Shown piece by piece: positions 1 to 7,212 of a DNA stretch of 10,823 nucleotides. The position numbers were made by a program, and so were the translations under genes. The stretch lies in the NCBI GenBank assembly GCA_020047775.1, contig JAIFNK010000185.1, forward strand, positions 1 through 10,823, read 5' to 3'. The number at the start of each line of letters is the position of its first letter. The first letter of the stretch is position 1. This stretch comes from Akkermansia sp. (GTDB lineage: Bacteria; Verrucomicrobiota; Verrucomicrobiia; Verrucomicrobiales; Akkermansiaceae). The notes under the pieces were generated by a model, which had not been told where the DNA came from, made no database searches, and saw nothing but the letters and a program-made list of their open reading frames with translations.

Positions 1-126
1 GCCGGGCTTTTCGCTGGAATGATGGTTCAAGCCAAAGCGGCTTTCTCAGGATTTTATGACACGGGGGTGGGGGGATTGCGAGGCATGGCTCTATTCAAGA
101 TTGACGTCTATCAATGCGTTGGATAG
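1..126 (+). other. 3' end of an open frame entering from the left edge, unassigned
   Basis: One plus-strand frame is open from the first base to a TAG at 124-126 (about 41 residues, ending in DVYQCVG). It is the same frame as the WD40-like gene that follows, so the TAG separates two stretches of one register. This could be the end of an independent upstream gene, or the N-terminal part of the propeller gene broken by a nonsense change. A second plus-strand frame is also open to a stop at about 57 (it reads RAFRWNDGSSQSGFLRIL), so the coding frame is not certain. I do not recognise either peptide. No promoter or ribosome binding site is evident before 157. Confidence 0.25.
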
Positions 127-156
127 TTCATAGCACGAGCCAATTCAAAGCAAAGT

Positions 157-918
157 GTGTTTTCTAATGATAAAACAACATTATCTTCAATCAGATTGTG
201 GCAAGTGTCTAGCGGCAGGATGATTTGCACAATCACGCTCAAGGAAATTGATAGCACGCTACATTCCGCGCGTACGACACCCGATGGCCGCTTCACGATA
301 TTTCGTCAGGAAACTGCACTTAATGGCACGTATAATGACATAGTGCTGCTGTGGGACAATGCCTTGGACCGGACTGTGTCTTCAATGCCGCTCCCGCATA
401 GCTGTGATTCGCAAGCATGCATTAGCGATGACGGGACATGGGCGATTGTGATGATTCGCGTCTGCCCGCTTCGCAAGGCATCATTGACAAGGTATTCATG
501 CCGGAAGTGGCCTTGGCGGGATTGGCGGAAAATTACCACCTACTTCGAGAGTGAGGATCGGCATGTGTCGCAAATTGCACTCTGCGACGACAACTCAAAG
601 CTTCTCGCCCGTGAGCACGGGGTCAAGGTCAGGGATGTAGCAACGGGAAGGCTACTCAGACAATTCCCGACCAGCCAAAGCTTTGGTTGTGAATCCCCAA
701 TCGAGACGTTTGATTGTTATCCATTCGCATTTCTCGGTGGTAATGATGGCAGTGTATCAGTGATTGATTGCGAGATAGGGAAGGAACTTTTCGTAGTTCC
801 TGGTCCGTATGAGAGTGTTAAGTCGTTGGTTTTGTCCCAAGACAAGCTTCGATTGGTAGTCAATCGCGAGTGGGTGATTCACCATTTTTGGGACTATTAC
901 TTTCCCTCTGAAGATTGA
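157..918 (+). CDS. WD40-like beta-propeller protein, possibly 5'-truncated
   Basis: This 253-residue protein has repeated WD40-type strand signatures. DxxxGR-like turns follow tryptophan or valine strands: IRLWQVSSGR (about residues 12-21), IVLLWDN (about 62-68), VKVRDVATGR (about 155-164) and VSVIDCEIGK (about 199-208). Between them are typical blade openings such as TTPDGRFTIF and ISDDGTWAIV. That makes about four blades, fewer than the six to eight of a closed propeller, so the protein may be incomplete. The GTG start at 157 lies inside an apparent blade: the frame is open back to 127, after a TAG at 124-126, and the residues just upstream read like the start of the same blade. No Shine-Dalgarno sequence is visible. 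Such proteins are usually scaffolds for protein contacts; no catalytic role is suggested. The gene is AT-richer than the ara operon, consistent with a different history. Fold assignment is moderately sure; whether the gene is intact is doubtful. Confidence 0.55.
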   Translation: MFSNDKTTLSSIRLWQVSSGRMICTITLKEIDSTLHSARTTPDGRFTIFRQETALNGTYNDIVLLWDNALDRTVSSMPLPHSCDSQACISDDGTWAIVMIRVCPLRKASLTRYSCRKWPWRDWRKITTYFESEDRHVSQIALCDDNSKLLAREHGVKVRDVATGRLLRQFPTSQSFGCESPIETFDCYPFAFLGGNDGSVSVIDCEIGKELFVVPGPYESVKSLVLSQDKLRLVVNREWVIHHFWDYYFPSED

Positions 919-1023
919 GTCGAAGAACCGTAACACTAACCTAATTACCTAGGCATCAATTCTCGCACAACCGCAAGGCAGCCCCTTTTACGGCATTATC
1001 TTTTAGACATCGGCCGCACAAAT
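919..1023. other. AT-rich intergenic gap
   Basis: These 105 bases separate the WD40-like gene from the next plus-strand start. I see the palindrome CCTAGG at about 947-952 but no hairpin followed by a T-run and no convincing promoter boxes. Confidence 0.3.
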
Positions 1024-1183
1024 ATGAACAACTATTTAAATGAAATCAAGTCGATCACTTGTTATCTCAAGGCTGCTAAGGATTTGGCGTTTCATGAACA
1101 AATTGAAGCATTACTCCGCTTAAGACTTCCTGTGGAGGAAGCTGAGATGCGTGCTGGATGGATTCTTAAGGACATGGATGCAA
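1024..1183 (+). pseudogene. 5' fragment of an unrecognised gene, cut by a junction
   Basis: An ATG at 1024 opens a frame whose first ~53 residues look like genuine protein: amphipathic, rich in Glu, Leu and Lys (for example YLKAAKDLAFHEQIEALLRL), predicted mostly helical. From about residue 54 the frame carries on to 1413, but there it is only the antisense of the Clp N-domain fragment on the other strand, with an arginine- and serine-rich, low-complexity composition. I therefore read a 5' gene fragment joined to unrelated DNA near 1175-1185, where the 6-base direct repeat GATGCA occurs twice (1177-1182 and 1187-1192). No Shine-Dalgarno sequence is visible before the ATG. Family not recognised. 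The alternative, a real 129-residue protein ending at 1413, is less likely because the Clp reading of 1185-1571 is much stronger. Confidence 0.4.
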
Positions 1184-1571
1184 TCAGATGCATCGGCCGA
1201 AGGCGCTCTCCATCGGCCTTCGCCACCGACGTCGCCGTCTTGAAAACTTTGCGCAATGCCATGCATCGATGCAGCGGCCTTCCCTCATGCCCGGATCCTT
1301 TACCAAGTTCGGCACGGATCGAACGGCGCAGCTGTTTCGGGGAAACTCCAACTGCGGAAAACGCCTCCCGCACTTCCATAAAATCCGACTCCACCTGCCC
1401 TTCCATCGCCTGAAGCTCCGGGCTGCCATCTTTCAGCAACTCAGAAACCGAAACCTCCACCGCCTTGCAAACGCCCACCCAAAAGTGCGCGAGTTCGATC
1501 TCGGAAAATCCCGCGTGCGCGGCTTCCGCCTCGGCGAGGCTCCAACAAATGTCTATTGATGGTGAAATCAT
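1175..1571 (-). pseudogene. Clp N-terminal domain fragment (ClpA/ClpB-type AAA+ protein, 3' truncated)
   Basis: The minus-strand frame from an ATG at 1571 encodes about 130 residues with the tandem half-repeats of a Clp N-domain, the module through which ClpA/ClpB-type unfoldases meet substrates or adaptors. Repeat one: SIDICWSLAEAEAAHAGF then IELAHFWVGVCKA (residues 4-35), where IELAHFWVGV matches the family's 'EHLLLAL' stretch. Repeat two: HRCMALRKVFKTATSVAKA then ERLRPMHLIAS (about 101-130). After MHLIAS the frame continues to 1092, but there it is antisense to the plus-strand fragment and no longer domain-like. No Walker A or B motif follows, so the ATPase part is missing. The ATG overlaps the TGA of the binding-protein remnant by the ATGA pattern, but with both genes broken this may be coincidence. 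As it stands it is probably non-functional, though a stand-alone N-domain protein cannot be excluded. Confidence 0.55.
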
Positions 1572-1944
1572 GGTCCCATGGGCTTGATAATGGGCAATCC
1601 AAATGATTCAGCCCGTTTGTAGTCGTCGATGACCTCGACCTTCGAGCCTTCGAGCTCTTTCTTGATGCCGCCGAAACGCTGCTTGGCGTTCTCCGCATCG
1701 GTGTAGCCGACGAAGACCATGATCTTGCCGCCGTCAGGAAGGGCTTCCTTGATCAGCTTGCCAGCCTCGACCCCGGCGGCGAAATTATCGGTGCCGATGT
1801 AGGCGACGCGCTTGCTGTCAGGCGCGTCGCTGTCGTGGCAGATGAGCAGAGTTTGTTCGGCGAGCTGGAGTCCTTGTTGCAGCCAGTCAAGGCAAGCGAG
1901 AGAATGGTGGCGGCGGATAGAATTCGAAGTGCTGGGAGTTTCAT
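1568..1944 (-). pseudogene. sugar ABC transporter substrate-binding lipoprotein, internally deleted, frameshifted and 3' truncated
   Basis: An ATG at 1944 begins a lipoprotein signal: MKLPALRILSAATILSLALTGC, with lipobox LTGC, followed by NKDSSS. About 1861-1875 the sense frame changes. From there to about 1617 another minus-strand frame encodes a classic stretch of a periplasmic sugar-binding protein of the RbsB type (periplasmic-binding-protein fold I): TLLICHDSDAPDSKRVAYIG, then TDNFAAGVEAGKLIKEALPD, GGKIMVFVGYTDAENAKQRF and KKELEGSKVEVIDD. Such proteins are normally about 300-340 residues. Here the first ~100 residues after the lipobox and everything after the VEVIDD strand are missing, and the frame ends at a TGA at 1568-1570. 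The gene lies 19 bases behind the araD stop on the same strand, where arabinose operons often carry their transporter. It is most likely the relic of that transporter; no ATPase or permease gene follows. The product cannot fold as a binding protein. Confidence 0.7.
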
Positions 1945-1963
1945 GATTTGGATTTTTGGTGAA

Positions 1964-2659
1964 TCATTTGGATTGGCCGTAGTAAGCATCCGGGCCGTGT
2001 TTGCGGAGGAAATGTTTTTCCAACAGATGGGTCGGGGCGGGGGCCGCGGATGGATTGAGCGAGAGGGTCTTGAGGGCCATGTCTGCGACGATTTCAAGTG
2101 CGAGCGCGGTTTCCATCGCCTTGGCGGCGCTCGGTCCCCAGGCGAAAGGCCCGTGGTTGCGAACGAAGACGGCGGGCACGTTCAGCGGGTCCAGATCCGC
2201 GAAACGCTCGACGATGACCTTGCCGGTTTCCCATTCGTATTCGCCGCCGACTTCCTCGGGAGTCATCGTGCGGGTGACCGGGACAGAGCCGTAGAAATAG
2301 TCGCAATGGGTGGTGCCGAGGCAGGGCAAATCGATGCCCGCCTGGGCGAAGGCGACGGCGCTGCGCGAGTGCGTGTGGACGACGGAGCGGATGCCGGGGA
2401 AATTCAGATAGAGGTGCCGGTGGGTCGGCGTGTCGGACGACGGGCGGAAAATCCCTTCGATGACGTTTCCCTCATAATCGAGGATCACCATGTCATCGGC
2501 GGTTAGCGTTTCGTAATTCACACCGCTCGGCTTGATCGCGAAGACACGGCGACCAGGATCGGCGACGGAGACGTTGCCGAAGGTGAGATCTACCAGTCCG
2601 GTTTTCGGCAGGTCGAGGTTCGCCTTGAGGCATTCGTCTTTGAGGGATTGGTAGCTCAT
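1964..2659 (-). CDS. araD: L-ribulose-5-phosphate 4-epimerase
   Basis: Converts L-ribulose-5-phosphate to D-xylulose-5-phosphate by a zinc-dependent retro-aldol reaction, the last step of arabinose entry into the pentose phosphate pathway (cytoplasm). From the ATG at 2659 the protein has 231 residues, the length of E. coli AraD, and the key residues are present: LTFGNVS (about 26-32), KPSGV (43-47), SSDTPTH with Asp76, HTHSR with zinc ligands His95 and His97, HCDYFYG with catalytic Asp120, HGPFAWG with the third zinc histidine (about 169), and the C-terminal KHFLRKHG...YYGQ with His216 and Tyr227. A TTG at 2668 would add three residues and overlap the end of araA. I prefer the ATG because it gives the family length and has AAGG nine bases upstream. 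It begins 5 bases after the araA stop, so it is co-transcribed and probably translationally coupled. It appears intact. Confidence 0.95.
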   Translation of the reverse strand: MSYQSLKDECLKANLDLPKTGLVDLTFGNVSVADPGRRVFAIKPSGVNYETLTADDMVILDYEGNVIEGIFRPSSDTPTHRHLYLNFPGIRSVVHTHSRSAVAFAQAGIDLPCLGTTHCDYFYGSVPVTRTMTPEEVGGEYEWETGKVIVERFADLDPLNVPAVFVRNHGPFAWGPSAAKAMETALALEIVADMALKTLSLNPSAAPAPTHLLEKHFLRKHGPDAYYGQSK

Positions 2660-2664
2660 GGGTT

Positions 2665-4185
2665 TCAACCTTGGATGCCTTGGGCGAGGTGGAAATAGAG
2701 ATCCTGCTGGCGGAGCTCGTTCTTATAAGAGCGGAGGCGGGTGTCCCCGTCGATCAGGCTGAACTCGATTTCCGCGATTTCCGAAAAATCCTCCAGATGC
2801 TCGATTGTTAGTGCGTAGGAAAGCACGGTGTGGTGCGAGCCGCCCGCGTAGATCCAGGCGGCGGTGGCGGTCTTGAGATCGGGAAGCGGTTTCCACAAGG
2901 TGCGGGCGACCGGGAGCTTCGGCAGCTCGTTTTGCGGCGCGACGCACTCGACCTCGTTGACGAGGAATCGGTGGCGGCTGCCGAGATCGATGATGGAACC
3001 GTTGACGGCCTTGCCCGCGGAGCAATCGAAGACCATGCGGCAGGGATCTTCCTTGCCGCCGATACCGAGCGGGTGGATTTCGATTTTAGGAATCTCCGAA
3101 GCGATGGACGGGCAGATTTCCAACATGTGCGCGCCGAGCACGAGCGGGTTCGCGGGGGCGAGGTGATAGGTATAGTCCTTCATGAAGGAAGTGGCGCCCT
3201 CGAGTCCGTCGGCCATGACTTTCATGATACGGACGAGCGTGGCGGTCTTCCAATCGCCCTCACCGGCGAATCCGTAGCCGTCTTCCATCAACCGTTGCAC
3301 GGCGAGGCCGGGGAGTCGTTTCATGCCGTGGAGGTCTTCGAAGGTGGTGGTGAATGCGGTGAAGCCGCCTTCTTCTAGCAGCGCGCGGAGGCCGATTTCG
3401 ATGGCCGCGGAATCGCGCAAGGATTGATGGCGGGCAGCATCTTTTTTAAGCTCGGGAGCGACGCGGTATTGTTCTTGATAGACCGCGCAGAGTGCGTCGG
3501 TCTGGAGCTCGGTGACGGCGTTGATTTTCGCGACGAGGTCGCCGATGCCGAAGGTGTTCACCTCCCAACCGAAACGGATCTGCGCGGAAACCTTGTCGCC
3601 TTCCGTGACCGAGACGTGACGCATGTTATCGCCGATTCTAGCAAGCTTGAGGTTGCGGGACGTGTGCCAACCGCGCGCGGCGCGGGCCCATGCCGCGAGG
3701 CGCTCGTGGACTTCCGGGTCCTGCCAATGGCCGACGACCGCCTTGCGAGGAAGGCGCAGGCGCGCGCCGATGTGACCGAACTCGCGGCCGCCGTGGGCGG
3801 TTTGGTTCAGGTTCATGAAATCCATGTCGATGGATTCCCACGGAATGTCGCGGTTGAACTGGGTGTGCAAATCGGCAAGCGGTCTGCGGAGGATTTGCAG
3901 GCCTTCGATCCACATCTTCGCCGGAGAAAACGTGTGCATCCAGGCGATGATGCCGATGCAGTTAGGTGCGGAGTTGGCGTCGATGGCGAACTGGGTGATC
4001 TCGGCGGAGGACTTGAGCACCGGCTTGAAAACGACCTTGTGCGGTAGTGAGGCGGAAGCGTTCAGGGCATCGACGACGACTTGCGCGTGTTCATCGACTT
4101 TTTGGAGGACTTCGGGTCCGTAAAGGTGCTGTGAGCCGGTGACGAACCAGATTTCAAGATGATCGAACTGATTGATGTCGGACAT
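2665..4185 (-). CDS. araA: L-arabinose isomerase
   Basis: Interconverts L-arabinose and L-ribulose in the cytoplasm, the first step of the pathway; family enzymes are Mn-dependent hexamers. The 506-residue length fits (E. coli has 500). Landmarks: [13 protein letters not shown] (13-25), [14 protein letters not shown] (83-96), [21 protein letters not shown] (112-132), [19 protein letters not shown] (282-300), [13 protein letters not shown] (303-315), [10 protein letters not shown] (351-360), [14 protein letters not shown] (373-386) and GGSHHTVLS (448-456). Of the four metal ligands known from E. coli AraA (Glu306, Glu333, His350, His450), three are present as Glu309, His353 and His452. The Glu333 position is Lys336: the text reads SFMKDYTYH where family members have SFMEDYTYH (codon AAG, one transition from GAG). 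This may impair metal binding. The gene starts 4 bases after the araB stop and ends 5 bases before araD. Confidence 0.96.
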   Translation of the reverse strand: MSDINQFDHLEIWFVTGSQHLYGPEVLQKVDEHAQVVVDALNASASLPHKVVFKPVLKSSAEITQFAIDANSAPNCIGIIAWMHTFSPAKMWIEGLQILRRPLADLHTQFNRDIPWESIDMDFMNLNQTAHGGREFGHIGARLRLPRKAVVGHWQDPEVHERLAAWARAARGWHTSRNLKLARIGDNMRHVSVTEGDKVSAQIRFGWEVNTFGIGDLVAKINAVTELQTDALCAVYQEQYRVAPELKKDAARHQSLRDSAAIEIGLRALLEEGGFTAFTTTFEDLHGMKRLPGLAVQRLMEDGYGFAGEGDWKTATLVRIMKVMADGLEGATSFMKDYTYHLAPANPLVLGAHMLEICPSIASEIPKIEIHPLGIGGKEDPCRMVFDCSAGKAVNGSIIDLGSRHRFLVNEVECVAPQNELPKLPVARTLWKPLPDLKTATAAWIYAGGSHHTVLSYALTIEHLEDFSEIAEIEFSLIDGDTRLRSYKNELRQQDLYFHLAQGIQG

Positions 4186-4189
4186 GAAC

Positions 4190-5854
4190 TTAGCGGGATT
4201 GTTGGGCTTTGAGTGCGAGCAGGTCTTTCATGACGTGGCCGAGATCGGCCGACTTGGTGACGCCGCCGAAGGAGTCGTGGAGCTCGCGGTAGAGGGTGTA
4301 GGGTTGCTGATAGGCGGCTTGGTTTTCCGGGATCGGCTTGTAGGAAATTTCCTTGAGGCCGGTCATGGCGGCCTGGGCGGTTTTGAAATCCGGATGCGCT
4401 CCGGCGACCACGGCGGCCCCGATGGCGGAGCCGAGCGCGCAGGATTGGGACGAGCGGGAAAGTCGCATTTCGCAGCCGGTGACGTCGGCGTAGATCTGCA
4501 TGAGCAGCGCGTTTTTCTCGGCGATGCCGCCGGAGCAGACGATGCGCTCGACCGGCACGCCGTATTCCTTGATGCGATCCACGATGGCGCGGGCTCCGAA
4601 GGCGGTCGCCTCGATGAGCGCACGATAGATTTCCGCCTTCGTGGTGTAGAGCGTCTGGCCGAGCAGCAGGCCGGTGAGGCTTTGATCGACGAGGATGGTG
4701 CGGTTGCCGTTGTTCCAGTCGAGCGCCAGCAAGCCGGATTGGCCGGGTTTCATGGCGGACGCGTCTTCGGTGAGTTTGCCGTGGAGGGCGGCATCGCCTA
4801 ACACGCCTTCGACGAACCATTTGAAAATGTCACCGACCGCGGATTGGCCGGCCTCGATGCCGAAGTAGCCGGGCAGGATCGCGCCCTTGACGATGCCGCA
4901 GATGCCAGGGATGTCGGCGACCGTTTTTTCGGCGGAGACGACCGCGCAAGCGCAGGTGGAGGTGCCTATCACTTTGACCAACGTACCTTCGTCCACGCCG
5001 CAGCCGATCGCGCCGTAGTGGACGTCCATCTCGGCGATGGCGATAGGGATGCCGACGGTTAGACCGAGTTTTTCCGCCCAGGTGGGGCAGAGATTTCCGG
5101 CGATGGCGGAGGCGTCGTGGGCCTCGGTGAAAAGGCGGTCGCGGAGAGCGGCCAGCTTCGGATCGAGAACTGTGAGGAATTCCTTGTCGGGAAAGCCACC
5201 CCAGTCTTCGGCGTAGAGTGCTTTGTGGCCGGCCATGCAAACGCCGCGGCGGATGGCGAGCGGGTCTCTAACTCCGGCGAGCACGGCGGGAATGAAATCG
5301 GCGAGCTCGACCCAGGAGTAGGCGGCGTCGAACACGGCGGGATCTACCTTGAGGCAGTGCCAGATTTTCGCCCAGGACCACTCGGAGGAATAAGTGCCGC
5401 CGATTTTCGCGAGATATTGCGGACGGAGTTTGCGGGCGGCATCGGTGATGGCGGTGGCCTCGGGGATGCTGGTGTGGTCTTTCCAGAGCCAGCACTGGGC
5501 ATTGAGATTTCCCGAGAATTTCGGATCGTAGGCGAGGGGGGCGTTGTTTTGATCGACCGGCAACGGGCTGGATCCCGTGCCGTCCATACCGAGGCCGACG
5601 ACTTGATCGTTGGAGAACGAAGGCTCGGCAATGCGGGCGGCTTCCAAGGCGAGCAATGTCGCCTTTTCCAAGGCGAACACATAGTCGGCGGGGTTCTGTC
5701 TCGCTAGATGGTGATCCGAGGAATTGAGCAGGATCCCCTGATTTCCCGAGGGATAATCGACCACAGCAGTGCCGATTTCGCGGGCGTCGGCGCAATCGAC
5801 GACCAAAGCGCGAGCGGAGTTGGTTCCGTAATCCAGACCGATGGTGAATGGCAT
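4190..5854 (-). CDS. araB: Ribulokinase (FGGY family)
   Basis: Phosphorylates L-ribulose with ATP to L-ribulose-5-phosphate, the committing step of arabinose breakdown. The 554 residues match the AraB-type length (E. coli 566) and the two-domain FGGY layout. The N-terminal phosphate loop is [10 protein letters not shown] (6-15). [12 protein letters not shown] (90-101) and CWLWKDHT (121-128) belong to the sugar site. [10 protein letters not shown] (183-192) follows, then [13 protein letters not shown] (275-287) with the likely catalytic base Asp277. The C-terminal ATP domain has [11 protein letters not shown] (295-305), [12 protein letters not shown] (379-390) and [20 protein letters not shown] (441-460). 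It is the first gene of the operon; the ATG at 5854 lies about 45 bases from a palindromic operator candidate and faces away from the regulator. No Shine-Dalgarno sequence is visible before the ATG, a trait shared by several genes here. It appears intact. Confidence 0.96.
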   Translation of the reverse strand: MPFTIGLDYGTNSARALVVDCADAREIGTAVVDYPSGNQGILLNSSDHHLARQNPADYVFALEKATLLALEAARIAEPSFSNDQVVGLGMDGTGSSPLPVDQNNAPLAYDPKFSGNLNAQCWLWKDHTSIPEATAITDAARKLRPQYLAKIGGTYSSEWSWAKIWHCLKVDPAVFDAAYSWVELADFIPAVLAGVRDPLAIRRGVCMAGHKALYAEDWGGFPDKEFLTVLDPKLAALRDRLFTEAHDASAIAGNLCPTWAEKLGLTVGIPIAIAEMDVHYGAIGCGVDEGTLVKVIGTSTCACAVVSAEKTVADIPGICGIVKGAILPGYFGIEAGQSAVGDIFKWFVEGVLGDAALHGKLTEDASAMKPGQSGLLALDWNNGNRTILVDQSLTGLLLGQTLYTTKAEIYRALIEATAFGARAIVDRIKEYGVPVERIVCSGGIAEKNALLMQIYADVTGCEMRLSRSSQSCALGSAIGAAVVAGAHPDFKTAQAAMTGLKEISYKPIPENQAAYQQPYTLYRELHDSFGGVTKSADLGHVMKDLLALKAQQSR

Positions 5855-5898
5855 GACGGTTGTTTAATGAAGTCACGAACGGAGCTCGGGAAGAATCG

Positions 5899-5916
5899 TG
5901 TCGTATGACAGTCATA
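5899..5916. promoter_or_regulatory. Candidate LacI-family operator between araB and its regulator
   Basis: Two overlapping palindromes lie in the divergent gap. TATGACAGTCATA (5904-5916) is a perfect 6+1+6 inverted repeat. TGTCGTATGACA (5899-5910) is a 12-base palindrome with one mismatched pair (TGTC and GACA around GTAT). LacI-type dimers bind such two-fold sites. The site is about 45 bases upstream of the araB ATG and about 45 upstream of the regulator ATG at 5961, a position that could control both genes. That the regulator binds here is inference from position and symmetry. I could not fix -35 and -10 boxes with confidence in either direction. Confidence 0.55.
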
Positions 5917-5960
5917 TTCAGTGCTGGACCCGGCGGAAATTCTGCGGAAAATCCGTGTCG

Positions 5961-7016
5961 ATGTTGCAACCGGCGATGGCGGAAGTGGCCAAGGCGGCCG
6001 GGGTTTCCAAGAACACGGTGAGCCTGGCCTTGCGGGGAAGTCCGAGGGTTTCCGAGGCGACCCGCGGGCGAATCGAGGAGGTCGCGCGGGCGCTCGGCTA
6101 CCGGCTGAATCCAACGGTGGCGCACTTGATGGCCGAACTCCGGCAAAACCGCTCGCCCGGCTATCAGGCGACTTTGGCGTTGATCAACGCCCATGAAAAT
6201 CGCGACGCGTTTTCCAATCATCCGACGATCCCCGCGTATGTCACAGGCTGTCGGCAGCGCGCCAAGCAGCTCGGCTATCAACTCGATGACTTCTGGCTGC
6301 ATGAGCCGCACATGCCGGTCGCGCGCTGGCTTTCGATTTTCCGGGCGCGAAACATCCGCGGCGCGGTGATCGTCGACCTGATGCGGCGCAACCGGCTACC
6401 CGCGCGTTTGACTCCGCTGTGGGATGAATTTCCGGCGCTGGTGACGGGAGTTAGGACTCGCGAACCGGCGCTTTCGTTCGCATGCAGCGACCATCACGCA
6501 CTCGCGTTGATGGCGTTTGAAAAGGCGGCGGCGCTCGGCTACCGGCGGCCGGCTCTGGTTTTGGACGGGGTGATCGACGACTTGGTTGACGGGCGGTTCT
6601 CGGCGGGTTTCCTGATAGGTCAGAACCGTTTGATTCCTGCCGAACAGCGCACCCGGCCGTTTTACGAAGTCGCGGCTGCGAGAAACGACCGGATGGTGTT
6701 TTCCAAGTGGTTCGAGGAAAACCAACCCGATGTCATCTTCACGCTCTATCATGAAGTCGAGCGCTGGGTCCGTGATCTGGGTTTGCGGGTGCCGGAAGAC
6801 GTCGGACTGATCCAATACGAGTGGCGGTCCGATCACGCCGCGTGGGCGGGTATGGACCAGCGCAACGACCGGGTGGGCGCGGCGGCGGTGGACATGCTCA
6901 TTTCCATGGTCCACCACAACGAGCGCGGCATCCCCGCACATCCGCGGGCGACCTTGATCGGCAGTCATTGGGTCGATGGCATGACGGTAAAAAAGTCCTT
7001 GGTGCGAAGTAACTGA
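5961..7016 (+). CDS. LacI-family transcriptional regulator, probable arabinose operon regulator
   Basis: 351 residues from the ATG at 5961. The N-terminal DNA-binding domain is typical of the LacI family: MAEVAKAAGVSKNTVSLALR (residues 6-25) is the helix-turn-helix, followed by SPRVSEATRGRIEEVARALG and the hinge region YRLNPTVAHLMAELR. A periplasmic-binding-protein-like effector domain follows, with strand motifs ATLALINAH, IRGAVIVDL, RRPALVLDG, PDVIFTLYHE and DVGLIQYEW. The frame is open upstream to a GTG at 5898, but that start would place the operator candidate inside the gene and add a tail not seen in the family. The ATG at 5961, or the one at 5976, is more likely; no clear Shine-Dalgarno sequence decides between them. 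The gene is divergent from araB, so its ligand is probably L-arabinose or a pathway intermediate. This role is inferred from position, not from specific residues. E. coli AraC is an unrelated regulator type. Confidence 0.88.
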   Translation: MLQPAMAEVAKAAGVSKNTVSLALRGSPRVSEATRGRIEEVARALGYRLNPTVAHLMAELRQNRSPGYQATLALINAHENRDAFSNHPTIPAYVTGCRQRAKQLGYQLDDFWLHEPHMPVARWLSIFRARNIRGAVIVDLMRRNRLPARLTPLWDEFPALVTGVRTREPALSFACSDHHALALMAFEKAAALGYRRPALVLDGVIDDLVDGRFSAGFLIGQNRLIPAEQRTRPFYEVAAARNDRMVFSKWFEENQPDVIFTLYHEVERWVRDLGLRVPEDVGLIQYEWRSDHAAWAGMDQRNDRVGAAAVDMLISMVHHNERGIPAHPRATLIGSHWVDGMTVKKSLVRSN

Positions 7017-7021
7017 AAGTG

Positions 7022-7068
7022 GTGGGCAGGCTAAGTTGACATGACGGTGTGGACTGCCCCCACATGTC
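7022..7068. repeat. Nested inverted repeats just behind the regulator gene
   Basis: GTGGGCAG (7022-7029) can pair with CTGCCCCCAC (7054-7063), giving 8 base pairs with a two-base bulge. The overlapping pair GACATG (7038-7043) and CATGTC (7063-7068) could form an alternative stem. The structure starts 6 bases after the regulator stop codon, where a transcription terminator would be expected, but no T-run follows, so an intrinsic terminator is not proven. It could also be a short dispersed repeat. Confidence 0.3.
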
Positions 7069-7212
7069 GGAACGGCCCGAAGGAATGGAGCACGCCTACC
7101 GACTGCTAGTAAATGGGGGCATTGCTCTCGGATTAACATCAAAGCGGTCAGGGTGATCTGGTTAACCTCCATCTGGTTTCGCATTTCAACATTTCCGGTG
7201 ATGGCAACTGTT
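7069..7212. other. Intergenic stretch without a supported gene
   Basis: Between the inverted repeat and the HicA remnant I find no gene that can be supported. A 30-codon plus-strand frame (ATG at 7064, TGA at 7154-7156, reading MSERPEGMEHAYRLLVNGGI and on) is the only protein-like one. It has no family match I know and no ribosome binding site. No antitoxin (HicB) gene is visible next to the toxin remnant. Confidence 0.3.

Noticed and set aside
1..1950. An insertion sequence or transposon as the cause of the left-edge patchwork
   Set aside because: No transposase motif, no terminal inverted repeats and no target-site duplication could be found; only gene fragments are visible.
1835..2506. 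Long plus-strand open frame of 223 codons opposite araD
   Set aside because: It is antisense to araD, whose protein matches the epimerase family along its whole length; the GC-rich third positions create open antisense frames.
2830..4047. Plus-strand open frames of 182 and 207 codons opposite araA
   Set aside because: Shadow frames of the well-supported isomerase gene, with no family-like motifs and no start signals.
4172..5707. Open frames of about 200 codons on the plus strand and of 252 codons on the minus strand within araB
   Set aside because: The plus-strand frames are Gly/Ala/Val-rich antisense shadows and the minus-strand one is an Arg-rich alternate frame; araB accounts for the region.
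5898..5960. GTG at 5898 as the regulator start
   Set aside because: It would add 21 residues not typical before a LacI-type helix-turn-helix and place the palindromic operator inside the coding sequence.
5268..6311. 347-codon minus-strand frame spanning the araB start and the regulator
   Set aside because: It overlaps two strongly supported genes in the wrong frames, is Arg/Pro-rich, and would run through the operator gap.
7064..7156. 30-codon plus-strand frame (starting MSERPEGMEH)
   Set aside because: Protein-like composition but no ribosome binding site, no family I recognise and too short to support from one sequence.
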